Shown: positions 7,713 to 15,139, counted from the stretch's first letter. The stretch: 28,618 bases of DNA from UBA12026 sp035291405 (GCA_035291405.1 DATDSD010000051.1:1-28618), one strand, 5' to 3'. Program-made: numbers and translations. Notes: generated by a model not told the origin, from the sequence alone.

Positions 7713-8244
7713 ACCAAATATTATTGATTTTGCAAAAGAAAGGAATAATTTATTAAATAAGTCAAAGTCTGACTGGAATTTGTTTCTTGACTCAGATGAA
7801 AAATTATCAAAACCTGCGTTTAATATTTCAGATAAATATGATTATTATTTTTTTTATAGAAAAAATTATTTCTTAAAAAATTATGTAGGTACAGATCGTT
7901 TAGTAAGATTAGTCAAGAAAGGAACGGGAGAATGGAAACGTATTGTTCATGAAAAATGGGTTCCGAAAAAGATTTCTCGAGTAGGTGGAATGTATAAAAG
8001 CTATATTATTCACGATACTGCTGACAAGTTGGCAGATTATATTTCAAAAATTAATAATTATTCAACACTTCACGCCAAAGCAAACTTTCTTGAAGGTAAA
8101 AGATCCTCACTTTGCAAAATTGTTCTTTTCCCAATTGGCAAATTTATACTGACATTTGTAATATCAAGAAATGTTGTTTTTAGTATAATGCAGTCACTGC
8201 ATTCATTTTTATCATGGACAAAATTATATTTACATTTCTTTTAA
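7684..8244 (+). CDS. Very short GT2 glycosyltransferase (WaaE-like core)
   Basis: 186 aa. Residues 15-45 match the core of WaaE/KdtX-type GT2 enzymes: FAKERNNLLNKSKSDW followed by LFLDSDE, where DSDE is the metal-binding DxD. A VHEKW segment follows near 100. The first GT-A strand and nucleotide loop (about 60-70 residues with the usual PTYNE motif) are absent. The chain begins directly at ILTLNKP, with overlapping coding on both sides (29 nt upstream, 31 nt downstream) leaving no room for a longer N-terminus. It is either a natural minimal form or a truncated enzyme; the intact frame and coupling favour a functional minimal form. Confidence 0.75.
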   Translation: MTMKILTLNKPNIIDFAKERNNLLNKSKSDWNLFLDSDEKLSKPAFNISDKYDYYFFYRKNYFLKNYVGTDRLVRLVKKGTGEWKRIVHEKWVPKKISRVGGMYKSYIIHDTADKLADYISKINNYSTLHAKANFLEGKRSSLCKIVLFPIGKFILTFVISRNVVFSIMQSLHSFLSWTKLYLHFF

Positions 8245-9305
8245 TTGCTTTTCCTTTGGGGCAATTAGTGAAGTTTGGTATATTTAATATCTTTGATGTT
8301 TTAGTTGTAATTTTGGCAATTTTAACATTATTAAAAAGTATAAAATATCCTAATTGGTACCCTTATTTTTTAAGTTTTATTTTTTTTGGATTATTTTCAT
8401 GGACAGTAAATATATTCATAATAAAAGATCCGCTAGTCTTTAAAGGACTCCTTTATCTTATTAGATTATTTTCATATTCGTTTGTAGCTGTTTATGTTTT
8501 TAATTATTTAAAATCTAAGCATGGATTATCTATTAGAGACAAAAAGGAAAAAATTATCAACTCCTTGTTATCTGTTAGTATCGCCTCCACTTTATTTGGT
8601 TGGATTCAATACCTTGTTCTACCCGACACAAGGTTTTTAAAAGATGTTGGATGGGATGATCACCTTTATCGTATGGTTGGCACCTTTTTTGATCCGGCAT
8701 TTTTGGCATTAATAATACTTTTAGGCATAGTAATAGCCCTTTACCAAAAAAAGACAAAAACATTTTTATTTTTACTGATAAGTCTGGCCTTCACCTATTC
8801 AAGAGCAACATACTTAGGGTTAGGGTTATTTTTAATCTTCAAAAGAAAATTCTTGCCACTTGTGATTTTTGCGGTAGTGGTTTTATTTTTACCAAAGATG
8901 TTAAGTGAGGGAACAGATTTTGGAAGGGTAGCAAGTAACATCAATAAGTTGTCAAATTATGAGGAAACATTATCAATTATCAAAAAGTCACCCGCAATAG
9001 GTGTTGGGTATAACAATTTTTGCCCTGCCAGAATAAAATATTTAAATGATGATAATACTTTGTCTCACTCTTGTTTTGGTTCTGACTCATCAATTCTTTT
9101 TATTTTAGCTACAACCGGAGTCATTGGCTTTGTATTATTTTTAAGTTTTATTTTTAGAGTTCCTAATAGTTATCTGGTGTCTATTAGTTTTCTTTTGATA
9201 ATGGTGCATGGGTTATTTACCAACAGCCTTTTTTACCCACATGTTATGTTTTGGATGTTTACACTTCTTGGTTCAGGGAGCGAAGTTGATAGAAAGAGAG
9301 GTTAA
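8214..9305 (+). CDS. O-antigen ligase/polymerase-like membrane protein (Wzy_C/WaaL-type)
   Basis: 363 aa with about ten hydrophobic helices. Diagnostic parts are the SRATYLG segment (196-202) with an Arg at a helix end, the long outer loop ending in KKSPAIGVGYNNF (257-269), and a loop histidine (H285) before the next helix. In WaaL/Wzy enzymes these bind the pyrophosphate of the lipid-linked glycan and the acceptor. Function would be ligation or polymerisation of the polysaccharide on the outer face. It is the last gene of the operon; its 3' end overlaps by 33 nt a convergent gene on the other strand. Confidence 0.85.
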   Translation: MDKIIFTFLLIAFPLGQLVKFGIFNIFDVLVVILAILTLLKSIKYPNWYPYFLSFIFFGLFSWTVNIFIIKDPLVFKGLLYLIRLFSYSFVAVYVFNYLKSKHGLSIRDKKEKIINSLLSVSIASTLFGWIQYLVLPDTRFLKDVGWDDHLYRMVGTFFDPAFLALIILLGIVIALYQKKTKTFLFLLISLAFTYSRATYLGLGLFLIFKRKFLPLVIFAVVVLFLPKMLSEGTDFGRVASNINKLSNYEETLSIIKKSPAIGVGYNNFCPARIKYLNDDNTLSHSCFGSDSSILFILATTGVIGFVLFLSFIFRVPNSYLVSISFLLIMVHGLFTNSLFYPHVMFWMFTLLGSGSEVDRKRG

Positions 9306-9986
9306 TGCTTGGTTTCCTGCGGGATCAGTTGCTTTAATTTCAAAAGTATTACCTCCTTCATTTAAGGTTGTTGTAAAATTAAAAGTTCCATCATCTTTTA
9401 AACTAACAAACTTTTCATTAACCTTAACCTCGGCGGTTTCATTCACTGTTCCCTTGATGGATAACTGTCTTTGACTGGAACCAATAAATGAATCTCCATC
9501 ATTCGGAGAAGTAATCTCAAGTTTTGGTTCAAGATTGTCATAGACAATTTTATAAGTTTTTGTTTCAATACTTAAATTTCCCGAAGTGTCCTTGGCTGTT
9601 GCAGAGATTGTGTTTTCTCCTTCAATCAGATTAAAAAGAAAAGTAAATTTACCATCACTGTTTGCTACTATTTCACTTACATTTCTGTTTGCAGTCAAAG
9701 AAATCGTGGCTCCATTTTCAGAATTTCCCTTTATATCAATTGATTCTTCTTTGCTATATTCTGGAATTTCATCAAACCGTGGGGGTGCAGGGGGAGTTGT
9801 GTCAGTAATCTCAATAGGTTTGTCGGATTTGGCAATATCACCAATAAAACCTGCAAATTTAATCAAAGTAGGAAGCCCTAGGTAAACTAAAAAAATAAGT
9901 GCCAAGATTGAAAGAAAAACATAAAAATAAGCTCTTTTAATATTTCTTTTTTCCTCAACTACAGCCAGCCTTGAGTACCTTTTCAT
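9273..9986 (-). CDS. Membrane-anchored protein with two Ig-like repeats
   Basis: 237 aa. Residues 1-19 are basic, 20-42 are one hydrophobic helix (signal anchor), then a short Pro-rich linker. Two beta-rich repeats of about 85 aa follow (about 65-150 and 152-237). Each ends in a similar pattern, EGENTISATAKDTSGN in the first and EGGNTFEIKATDPAGN in the second. This is the bacterial Ig-like pattern seen in glucodextranase B and surface adhesins. It should be held in the membrane with the repeats outside. It is transcribed towards the glycan operon, with overlapping 3' ends. Binding partner unknown. Confidence 0.85.
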   Translation of the reverse strand: MKRYSRLAVVEEKRNIKRAYFYVFLSILALIFLVYLGLPTLIKFAGFIGDIAKSDKPIEITDTTPPAPPRFDEIPEYSKEESIDIKGNSENGATISLTANRNVSEIVANSDGKFTFLFNLIEGENTISATAKDTSGNLSIETKTYKIVYDNLEPKLEITSPNDGDSFIGSSQRQLSIKGTVNETAEVKVNEKFVSLKDDGTFNFTTTLNEGGNTFEIKATDPAGNQALTSLSINFAP

Positions 9987-9994
9987 TTAAAGCT

Positions 9995-10000
9995 AGTATA
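9995..10000 (-). promoter_or_regulatory. -10 box of the Ig-like protein gene
   Basis: TATACT on the minus strand ends 8 nt before the ATG at 9986. No convincing -35 was seen. Confidence 0.5.
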
Positions 10001-10058
10001 CTACAAACAGATAAAATTACATATTTACATTAACTTAGCAATTTGTTATTTTGTTGCA

Positions 10059-10226
10059 ATGTCTACAGCTGAGAATCGTCCTCCATTAAAAAAGGAACCT
10101 CCAAAACCACCTCCACAACCAACACGAACCAGTAAAGACGCTGCTTTGGAAGTAGGAAGAATAAAAGCGGATCAATATACAAATTGTGTTGGTGGTAAAC
10201 AGAGTAAACACAAGATTGGACACTAG
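10059..10226 (+). CDS. 55-aa proline-rich small ORF, unknown
   Basis: An ATG-to-TAG ORF in an otherwise empty 255-nt gap. Residues 8-21 are Pro/Lys rich (RPPLKKEPPKPPPQP), then a mixed helix-like stretch (AALEVGRIKADQYTN) and a basic tail with one Cys. There is no membrane helix. The composition is protein-like rather than random AT-rich translation, which is why I list it, but I recognise no family. It runs co-directionally 15 nt before the nuclease gene. Confidence 0.5.
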   Translation: MSTAENRPPLKKEPPKPPPQPTRTSKDAALEVGRIKADQYTNCVGGKQSKHKIGH

Positions 10227-10235
10227 TGTTAAAAT
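10227..10235 (+). promoter_or_regulatory. Extended -10 of the nuclease gene
   Basis: TGTTAAAAT is a TGn extended -10 box (TAAAAT at 10230-10235), placed 6 nt before the ATG at 10242. Confidence 0.5.
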
Positions 10236-10241
10236 AGGTTT

Positions 10242-11072
10242 ATGTCAGATAAATACAAAGCAGTTTGGGTAAGCCACTCTTCAATTTCAGATTTTTTGGC
10301 ATGTCCCAGAGCATATTATTTAAGAAATGTTTTTAAGGATCCAAAAACCGGTAATAAAATTACTGTTACCTCACCTTTTCTTTCTTTGGGTCAGGCTGTT
10401 CATGATGTTGTCGAATCATTATCCATTTTACCTACTGAAGAAAGGTTGAAAGTATCTCTTCTTAAGAAATTTGATATATCTTGGCAGAAAGTAACCGGTA
10501 AATTAGGAGGATTTAGAAATTTGGAACAAGAAAAAGAGTTTAAGGAAAGAGGTATAAATATGCTTAAACGTATTGAAAAGCATCCTGGTCCAATTTTAAA
10601 AAAAGCAATTAAAATTCAATCCGATTTTATCCCTAATTATTATCTTTCTGAGGAAGACAACATTATTCTTTGTGGGAAAATTGATTGGCTTGAATACATG
10701 AAAGAATCAGACTCTGTTCATATAATTGATTTTAAGACAGGAAAAAATGAGGAAGGAATAGAATCTTTACAACTTCCCATTTATTTACTTCTTGCCAGTA
10801 ACACTCAAAGTAAAAAAGTTTCTAAGGCCTCATATTGGTACCTTGATAAAAGTGATGATTTAACGGATAAAGAACTTCCCAGCATGCTTGAATCAGAAGA
10901 CAAGGTATTAACAGTAGCCAGAAGAATTAAACTTGCCCGCCAACTTAATCATTTTGTTTGTCCAACAGGCGGTTGTATGAAATGTAGGCCTCTGGAGAGA
11001 ATTTTAAGAGGCGAAGGTATAAAGGTTGGAGCATCTGATACAAGACAAGATATTTACATCCTTCGGCATTAG
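10242..11072 (+). CDS. PD-(D/E)XK nuclease, Cas4/AddB/RecB-like with Fe-S cysteines
   Basis: 276 aa. The nuclease motifs are in order: GQAVHDVV (50-57, H54), CGKIDWLE (144-151, D148), IIDFKTGK (161-168, D163 and K165) and LQLPIYLL (176-183, Q177 and Y181). Four cysteines frame the fold: C21 in FLACPRAYYL, and C240, C245 and C248 in VCPTGGCMKC. This is the arrangement that holds a 4Fe-4S cluster in AddB, Cas4 and Dna2. It should cut or trim DNA with Mg or Mn. There are no CRISPR repeats or other cas genes in the window and no helicase domain, so a stand-alone DNA repair role is the default. It ends in a 4-nt convergent overlap with the next gene. Confidence 0.9.
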   Translation: MSDKYKAVWVSHSSISDFLACPRAYYLRNVFKDPKTGNKITVTSPFLSLGQAVHDVVESLSILPTEERLKVSLLKKFDISWQKVTGKLGGFRNLEQEKEFKERGINMLKRIEKHPGPILKKAIKIQSDFIPNYYLSEEDNIILCGKIDWLEYMKESDSVHIIDFKTGKNEEGIESLQLPIYLLLASNTQSKKVSKASYWYLDKSDDLTDKELPSMLESEDKVLTVARRIKLARQLNHFVCPTGGCMKCRPLERILRGEGIKVGASDTRQDIYILRH

Positions 11073-11311
11073 TTAGAAGATATTATTCCAAGTGGGACGA
11101 CTTTCCTTTTCTTAAGCTCTCCCATTATGAGATCTAAATCTTCATTCCTTGTTAATTGTCTTGATGTATTTCTTTCTGCCCATCCGTGTCCAATATACAC
11201 CTTAACTATTCCAGAGACCGGAGACACACTCTCTATTGCCCTTGAATTTAATTTGGCTTTCGAGACATCTCCTTCACTTCTTAGTAACGCCCAATATTCA
11301 TTTTCATACAT
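11069..11311 (-). CDS. 80-aa conserved-looking hypothetical protein
   Basis: Starts at an ATG placed 6 nt behind a perfect TATAAT, so I believe it is real. The protein is soluble and mixed alpha/beta in character, with a central SGIVKVYIGHGWAERNTSR segment and a charged helix (NEDLDLIMGELKKRK) near the end. I do not recognise a family and see no catalytic motif. It overlaps the nuclease gene tail to tail by 4 nt. Confidence 0.6.
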   Translation of the reverse strand: MYENEYWALLRSEGDVSKAKLNSRAIESVSPVSGIVKVYIGHGWAERNTSRQLTRNEDLDLIMGELKKRKVVPLGIISSN

Positions 11312-11317
11312 ATCCGT

Positions 11318-11323
11318 ATTATA
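11318..11323 (-). promoter_or_regulatory. -10 box of the 80-aa gene
   Basis: Perfect TATAAT on the minus strand with 6 nt to the ATG at 11311, a leaderless arrangement. Confidence 0.55.
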
Positions 11324-11362
11324 TATGCATTGTCAAATATTTATTAAACTTTATCTCTGTTT

Positions 11363-11476
11363 TTGTACTCAGGAACTGGTGAAGACACTTTAGTTAAACT
11401 ATTATACATACCTAGAGATAAACCCAAAGAAGATCAGACTTGTTTAATGGAATTATGTATATTACTATTTAATTAA
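11363..11476 (+). other. Gap region with one weak 37-aa ORF
   Basis: The 11312-11492 gap holds no RNA gene that I can see. One short plus-strand frame (TTG 11363 to TAA 11476) encodes a plausible but unrecognised 37-residue peptide containing GTGEDTLVKLL. It may be a decayed fragment or chance. Confidence 0.2.
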
Positions 11477-11492
11477 ACTTAATTTTAAATTA

Positions 11493-11951
11493 ATGTCTAA
11501 AACAACAAAGAGAAAAACATTTAAGTTGATAGGTTTAATTTTACTCGTTATTGGTATTATTTGTGGAATTTTGTTAGTTAAACAATCCCAAGATGTTAGG
11601 GAAAAAGCAGCAAACGATAACAGGTGTACTTATAAGGGCCAACAGTGTAATACGAGTGATCCAGATTGTCCTGGATATTGTTATGAAGGCTTAAATGGTG
11701 ATCTCCACTGTCATGTTCCAGCCCATTACCCCGGTGGTAGGTGTTGGATTTCTGGAGTTACTTGTAATAATGATGAACATTGTTTAAATGGGCGAAAATG
11801 TCAAAACGGTAAATGTATTGGCAATCCAAATAAGGGGGCATTAGTTAAACAATATCTTGATGAAAACAAATGTAAAACAGACAATGATTGTAAATCTGGG
11901 TACTTTTGTTCAATTTTAAAAGCTTGCCTGTCTGACAAGTGGAAATTTTAA
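11493..11951 (+). CDS. Membrane-anchored Cys-rich extracellular protein
   Basis: 152 aa. A basic start and one hydrophobic helix (about 11-29) form an uncleaved signal anchor, followed by KQSQDVREKAAN, a juxtamembrane motif I associate from memory with Microgenomates surface proteins. The remaining 110 residues carry many cysteines in short-spaced modules (for example CNNDEHCLNGRKCQNGKC and CKTDNDCKSGYFC), a pattern like disulfide-knotted EGF- or Dickkopf-type repeats. It should sit outside the membrane, stabilised by disulfides. The role is unknown; adhesion or host contact is possible. It is followed by the oppositely oriented tRNA-Thr. Confidence 0.82.
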   Translation: MSKTTKRKTFKLIGLILLVIGIICGILLVKQSQDVREKAANDNRCTYKGQQCNTSDPDCPGYCYEGLNGDLHCHVPAHYPGGRCWISGVTCNNDEHCLNGRKCQNGKCIGNPNKGALVKQYLDENKCKTDNDCKSGYFCSILKACLSDKWKF

Positions 11952-11982
11952 TTATTTCTTCAAAGAATAAAAAATATTTAGG

Positions 11983-12053
11983 AGCTGGTGGGTGTAATCG
12001 AAACACCGTCGATGGTTTACGATACCACTGCTCTGCCACTGAGCTACACCAGC
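11983..12053 (-). tRNA. trnT: tRNA-Thr (anticodon CGT)
   Basis: Full cloverleaf on the minus strand, 71 nt. Acceptor GCTGGTG pairs with CACCAGC. D arm: GCTC/GAGC. Anticodon stem GTGGT/ACCAT with loop ATCGTAA (anticodon CGT, T33 present). Variable loop CGAC. T arm: GGTGT/ACACC with loop TTCGATT. The discriminator is T and no CCA is encoded, so CCA must be added after transcription. It reads threonine ACG codons. Confidence 0.95.
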
Positions 12054-12061
12054 ATGAGGTA

Positions 12062-12067
12062 ATTATA
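12062..12067 (-). promoter_or_regulatory. -10 box of tRNA-Thr
   Basis: Perfect TATAAT on the minus strand with 8 nt to the mature tRNA 5' end, lying just beyond the stop codon of the flavoprotein gene. The tRNA therefore seems to have its own promoter and little or no 5' leader. Confidence 0.6.
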
Positions 12068-12069
12068 TC

Positions 12070-12765
12070 TTAATAGCCAGTGAATTTCTCAGTTTTAATG
12101 TTACTGTCGGGAATATTTAGTTCATTCAATGAATCTTCCATAGCATCAACAAAAACATTTGGACCAACCACGCTAAATATTAAGCTGTTCTTGTCCAGCG
12201 ACCAACCATCTAACGCGTTTTCAATCTTAGTTTTATCTAGGTGTCCAGATTCTGAAGTATCAAAATATTCAACTTTAATATTGTTATTATTTTTTACCCA
12301 TTCATCAATTTCATTTTTGAACACAAATTCAGAGTCTGAATTTGAATAAATCAAAAAAATTGGGACGTTTAATTTTCTATCAATATTCCATTTAATCATG
12401 GATCTAAACGGTGTTATCCCTATACCACCAGCAAGAAAAATATTGTTTTTGATTTGTTCGTCAAAAACAAATGTTCCCTGAGGTCCTTTTCCTTCTACAA
12501 TTGATCCATTAGGTAAATTATTAAGAGTTTTTTTATAACCCGAACTTTCACGTATTCTCATTGTTATCCTTATTAAATCTCCTTCTGTTGGAGAGGTTGA
12601 GATTGTAAAGTGACGAGTTGATCCTCTTTCGTCCGGATAATTTAATTTAGAAAGAGTTATATAAATATACTGACCGGCTATCCAGTTAAATGGTTTGTCG
12701 GCTTCAAAGAAAAATGAGACAGTATCTTTAGCCTCGTTCCGTTTTTTGATTAGTTTAAGGAACAT
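12070..12765 (-). CDS. Ferredoxin-NADP reductase-like FAD/NAD(P)H oxidoreductase
   Basis: 231 aa, a compact FNR module. The FAD domain has GQYIYITL (31-38) and the flavin motif RHFTISTSP (51-59), plus GPQGTFVF (94-101). The NAD(P) domain has LAGGIGITPFRSMI (111-124) and VVGPNVFVDAM (199-209). The C-terminus EKFTGY gives the acidic-aromatic ending typical of the family. It moves electrons between NAD(P)H and a partner protein; no fused 2Fe-2S domain is present, so the partner is separate and unknown. It overlaps by 11 nt the end of the upstream GT-C gene, so they are co-transcribed, though their functions look unrelated. Confidence 0.92.
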   Translation of the reverse strand: MFLKLIKKRNEAKDTVSFFFEADKPFNWIAGQYIYITLSKLNYPDERGSTRHFTISTSPTEGDLIRITMRIRESSGYKKTLNNLPNGSIVEGKGPQGTFVFDEQIKNNIFLAGGIGITPFRSMIKWNIDRKLNVPIFLIYSNSDSEFVFKNEIDEWVKNNNNIKVEYFDTSESGHLDKTKIENALDGWSLDKNSLIFSVVGPNVFVDAMEDSLNELNIPDSNIKTEKFTGY

Positions 12766-13879
12766 TTTTCCATTCTAGCAAATAAAAGCCGATTAATAAA
12801 AATACGTTCCAAAGGATAAAGAACAATGAATAAATAATCTGATGTTTGAATTTTAAATCGCTATAGATTTTTGCAATTCCCAAGGCAAAAAAAGGCATAG
12901 TAGCAAAAGATAGCCTTTGACCAAATCCTGCGGATAAGTAGGCTGACCAAAATGATCCAATTAGCCAAAGTAGAAAAATGGAATATACAATAACATTTCG
13001 TTTTAATTTAATTAATCCGTAAATGCCCAATAAACAGATTGGTGACCAAATAAATAAGCCTCTTTTTAGTGAAAACAGGTATTCAACTATATGGAACAAA
13101 TTAAATGACCAGAGACTTATGTTTTCGGTAACATATGAATTTTTAAAGATTGTTCCGTAGAAGTAATATTGCATGTATAACTGGGGCAACAAAGATATTG
13201 TAAAACCTAACCCAACAATAATCAGTTTCTTAAAATTAAGTCTTAAATTGGCAATTATTGGGATTAATAAAACACTATCTGCAATCCTTGTAATTGGTAA
13301 AAGCCCAGATATTAAACCTAATAAAAACATGTTTTTATTGGTATGTTTAAATTTGTGTGTCCAGTAAAGCAAATAACTAATTAGAAAAAAAGCAGGTTGA
13401 TGTGATAAAGCGGGTTCAAATGAGGAATAATATAAAACGTACGAGCCAAAAAATATTGTTAATATTACAATTAAGACAACACCCTTTTTAAAGAAATTCA
13501 ATAAATATTTTTCTAGGAAATATAATCCGGAGATCATTAGTAAAATGCCTGTTATACCTACAAATATTTCATGAAGTAAATCAAAACGGTTAAAACTAAA
13601 CACAGAGGCTACTAAAAGTGACGGTATCCAGAATAGACTTGCTCCAATTGAATATGGATTAATGTCTTCTCTCCAAAAAACTCTTGAAAAAATATAATCC
13701 CTACCTTGAAAATTTTTTAAGTGATTGATAATTTCCTTCGAATTAATAGTTTTATCGTAAAGAATACTTTGTGCTGTTACGTAATAACCATTACCATCAC
13801 CATATATGGCGTGTTTGGTATAAATTGCATGAAAAAGAAAAATTGAAAGTGAAAAGATAAAAAGAATAAAGTATTTCAT
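12755..13879 (-). CDS. GT-C type multipass membrane glycosyltransferase-like protein
   Basis: 374 aa with about ten hydrophobic helices. The first outer loop contains YGDGNGYY (26-33), with Asp28 placed like the catalytic acidic residue of GT-C enzymes, and a longer aromatic loop with REDINPYSIGASLFW. There is no other domain. Probably a polyprenyl-phosphate-sugar-dependent transferase working on the outer face of the membrane; acceptor and sugar unknown. The downstream FNR-like gene overlaps it by 11 nt. A possible promoter lies in the 90-nt divergent gap shared with the 59-aa gene. Confidence 0.75.
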   Translation of the reverse strand: MKYFILFIFSLSIFLFHAIYTKHAIYGDGNGYYVTAQSILYDKTINSKEIINHLKNFQGRDYIFSRVFWREDINPYSIGASLFWIPSLLVASVFSFNRFDLLHEIFVGITGILLMISGLYFLEKYLLNFFKKGVVLIVILTIFFGSYVLYYSSFEPALSHQPAFFLISYLLYWTHKFKHTNKNMFLLGLISGLLPITRIADSVLLIPIIANLRLNFKKLIIVGLGFTISLLPQLYMQYYFYGTIFKNSYVTENISLWSFNLFHIVEYLFSLKRGLFIWSPICLLGIYGLIKLKRNVIVYSIFLLWLIGSFWSAYLSAGFGQRLSFATMPFFALGIAKIYSDLKFKHQIIYSLFFILWNVFLLIGFYLLEWKNVP

Positions 13880-13957
13880 ATTACTACTTGAAAATTGTAA
13901 GTTGCTAATTAATAATTGTCTATATGTGTTACATGCGTAAGCATGAATACTGAATTT

Positions 13958-13963
13958 TAGAAT
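13958..13963 (+). promoter_or_regulatory. -10 box of the 59-aa Cys-motif gene
   Basis: TAGAAT with 6 nt to the ATG at 13970. A small perfect inverted repeat (CATGC-GTAA-GCATG, 13932-13945) lies upstream near the -35 zone. Confidence 0.45.
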
Positions 13964-13969
13964 AAAATT

Positions 13970-14149
13970 ATGTGTTATAACTGTGGTTGTGATATTCCAG
14001 ATGACAACATGGGTAAACCAGACGCAACCGGTGCATCATTAACGGATAAATCTTTTGTGGAATTAGCCAAGGCTTGGAACATGACAGTTGAAGAAGCCAA
14101 GAAAAACACATATAAACTTCTTAAAAAACAACTAGAACCTATAAATTAG
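13970..14149 (+). CDS. 59-aa small protein with N-terminal CxxCxC motif
   Basis: An ATG-to-TAG ORF with a properly placed -10 box. It starts MCYNCGCDIPDDNMG, a CxxCxC cluster that could bind zinc or iron, followed by a helical half (FVELAKAWNMTVEEAKKNTYKL). The strong two-part design and amphipathic helix indicate a real gene. I believe similar small proteins occur in other Patescibacteria, from memory only. Function unknown; a regulatory or metal-binding role is possible. Confidence 0.75.
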   Translation: MCYNCGCDIPDDNMGKPDATGASLTDKSFVELAKAWNMTVEEAKKNTYKLLKKQLEPIN

Positions 14150-14190
14150 ATAGTTTTTTACTTCGGTAATAATTTGGGTAAATTTTAATT

Positions 14191-14925
14191 ATGAACAGCA
14201 ATTTGGTTTTATTCAAAGGCAAAAATATTCGTAGACTTTGGGATGAAAAACAAGAAAAATGGTATTTTTCAGTTGTAGACATAATATCTGTTCTAATAAA
14301 TGAAGATAACCACAGAAAAGCTCAAAGTTATTGGACCACTTTAAAGAATAGATTGAAAATTAAAGGAAGCCAGGTGGTCACAAATTGTGATCAACTGAAG
14401 ATGAGGGCAAGTGACGGTAAGTTTTATATAACAGATTCTGCAGATGTTGAAATATTATTCAGATTAATTCAATCAGTTCCAAGTCCTAAAGCAGAGCCGA
14501 TTAAAATTTGGCTAGCTAAGGTTGGGTACGAAAGAATCCAAGATATCTCAGATCCAGAAAGATCTTTAAATCGAGCTAGGAAGTATTGGCAAAGGATGGG
14601 AAGAAGTAAAGAGTGGATCCAACAGAGAATGTTGGGCCAAGAAATTAGGAATAAATTAACAGACTATCGGTAAACTCATAAAATTTCAAAACAGGAGGAA
14701 TATGCAATTTTAACTAATATTATTCATGAAGAATGGAGCGGATTAACAGTAAAAGGACATAAAAATCTAAAAGGGTTAAAACAGCATAATTTAAGAGATC
14801 ATGTGAGTGATGCTGAAATTGTTTTTTCTGCTTTAGCAGAACTTTCTACTCGAAAAATTGCAGAAAGTGAAAAGTCTGTAGGTTTTAATGAAAGCAAAAT
14901 TCCAGCTAAAATTCCATTACAATAA
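14191..14925 (+). pseudogene. BRO-N/DinD-like gene broken by an in-frame stop
   Basis: The first 160 codons give a good BRO-N domain protein of the kind annotated DNA-damage-inducible protein D (KIRRLW-like start, VVDII, KIWLAKVGYERIQDISDPE, then a WQRMGRSKEWIQQRM helix). A TAA at 14671-14673 interrupts the frame right after DYR. The same frame then continues without shift through ILTNIIHEEWSG, NLKGLKQHNLRDHVSDAE and LAELSTRKIAESEK to a TAA at 14923-14925, all of which are normal for the family. The usual DYWK seems to have become DYR-stop. The last 30 or so residues expected for the family are also missing. The family is linked to DNA damage response and phage-like regulators, with unclear biochemistry. 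Either a pseudogene or a shortened 160-aa protein. Confidence 0.8.
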
Positions 14926-14929
14926 TTTA

Positions 14930-15092
14930 ATCTTATCTTCTACTGTAGACCCACCATTTCCATGGAGGAGTATTATTTTAAGTTGTGTATTTTTCCTTAT
15001 CATAATCGTATTATTGCACAAACCAAACTGTTCAACCTACAGTAGAACCTTCAATATCACCAAACGATACTGCATCCCCAGATGTAAATTAA
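14930..15092 (+). pseudogene. Frameshifted relic of a single-TM protein
   Basis: One frame reads LSSTVDPPFPWRSIILSC and then a hydrophobic helix (VFFLIIIVLL). A one-base shift near 15017-15025 leads into QTVQPTVEPSISPNDTASP and a TAA at 15090-15092. A Pro-rich juxtamembrane segment, one helix and a Thr/Pro/Ser linker is the common start of anchored extracellular proteins. No start codon or downstream domain survives, and it joins directly to the truncated BRO gene. I infer a deletion that fused two dead genes. The exact frame-change point is uncertain. Confidence 0.45.
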
Positions 15093-15133
15093 AAATTTAC
15101 CTTACAAGAATAGCCTTTTTTTATAATTGAGGA

Positions 15134-15139
15134 TATAAT
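15134..15139 (+). promoter_or_regulatory. -10 box of the metG operon
   Basis: Perfect TATAAT, 12 nt before the metG ATG at 15152. No good -35 visible in the relic sequence upstream. An overlapping ATG at 15138 opens only an 18-codon frame out of phase with metG. Confidence 0.5.

Noticed and set aside
9208..9474. Plus-strand open frame of 88 codons beyond the ligase
   Set aside because: It is a shadow of the Ig-like gene on the minus strand and of the ligase in another frame.
11845..12039. Minus-strand open frame of 64 codons
   Set aside because: It runs over tRNA-Thr and the 3' end of the Cys-rich gene; its composition is explained by those features.
13932..13945. Operator palindrome CATGC-GTAA-GCATG between divergent genes
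   Set aside because: Only a 5-bp stem, which is expected by chance in a window of this size; noted but not claimed as regulatory.
14671..14673. Stop-codon reassignment as the cause of the broken genes
   Set aside because: TAA and TGA both end many intact genes here (for example TGA at 4332 and 5229), and Trp is TGG. The in-frame stops are better read as mutations.
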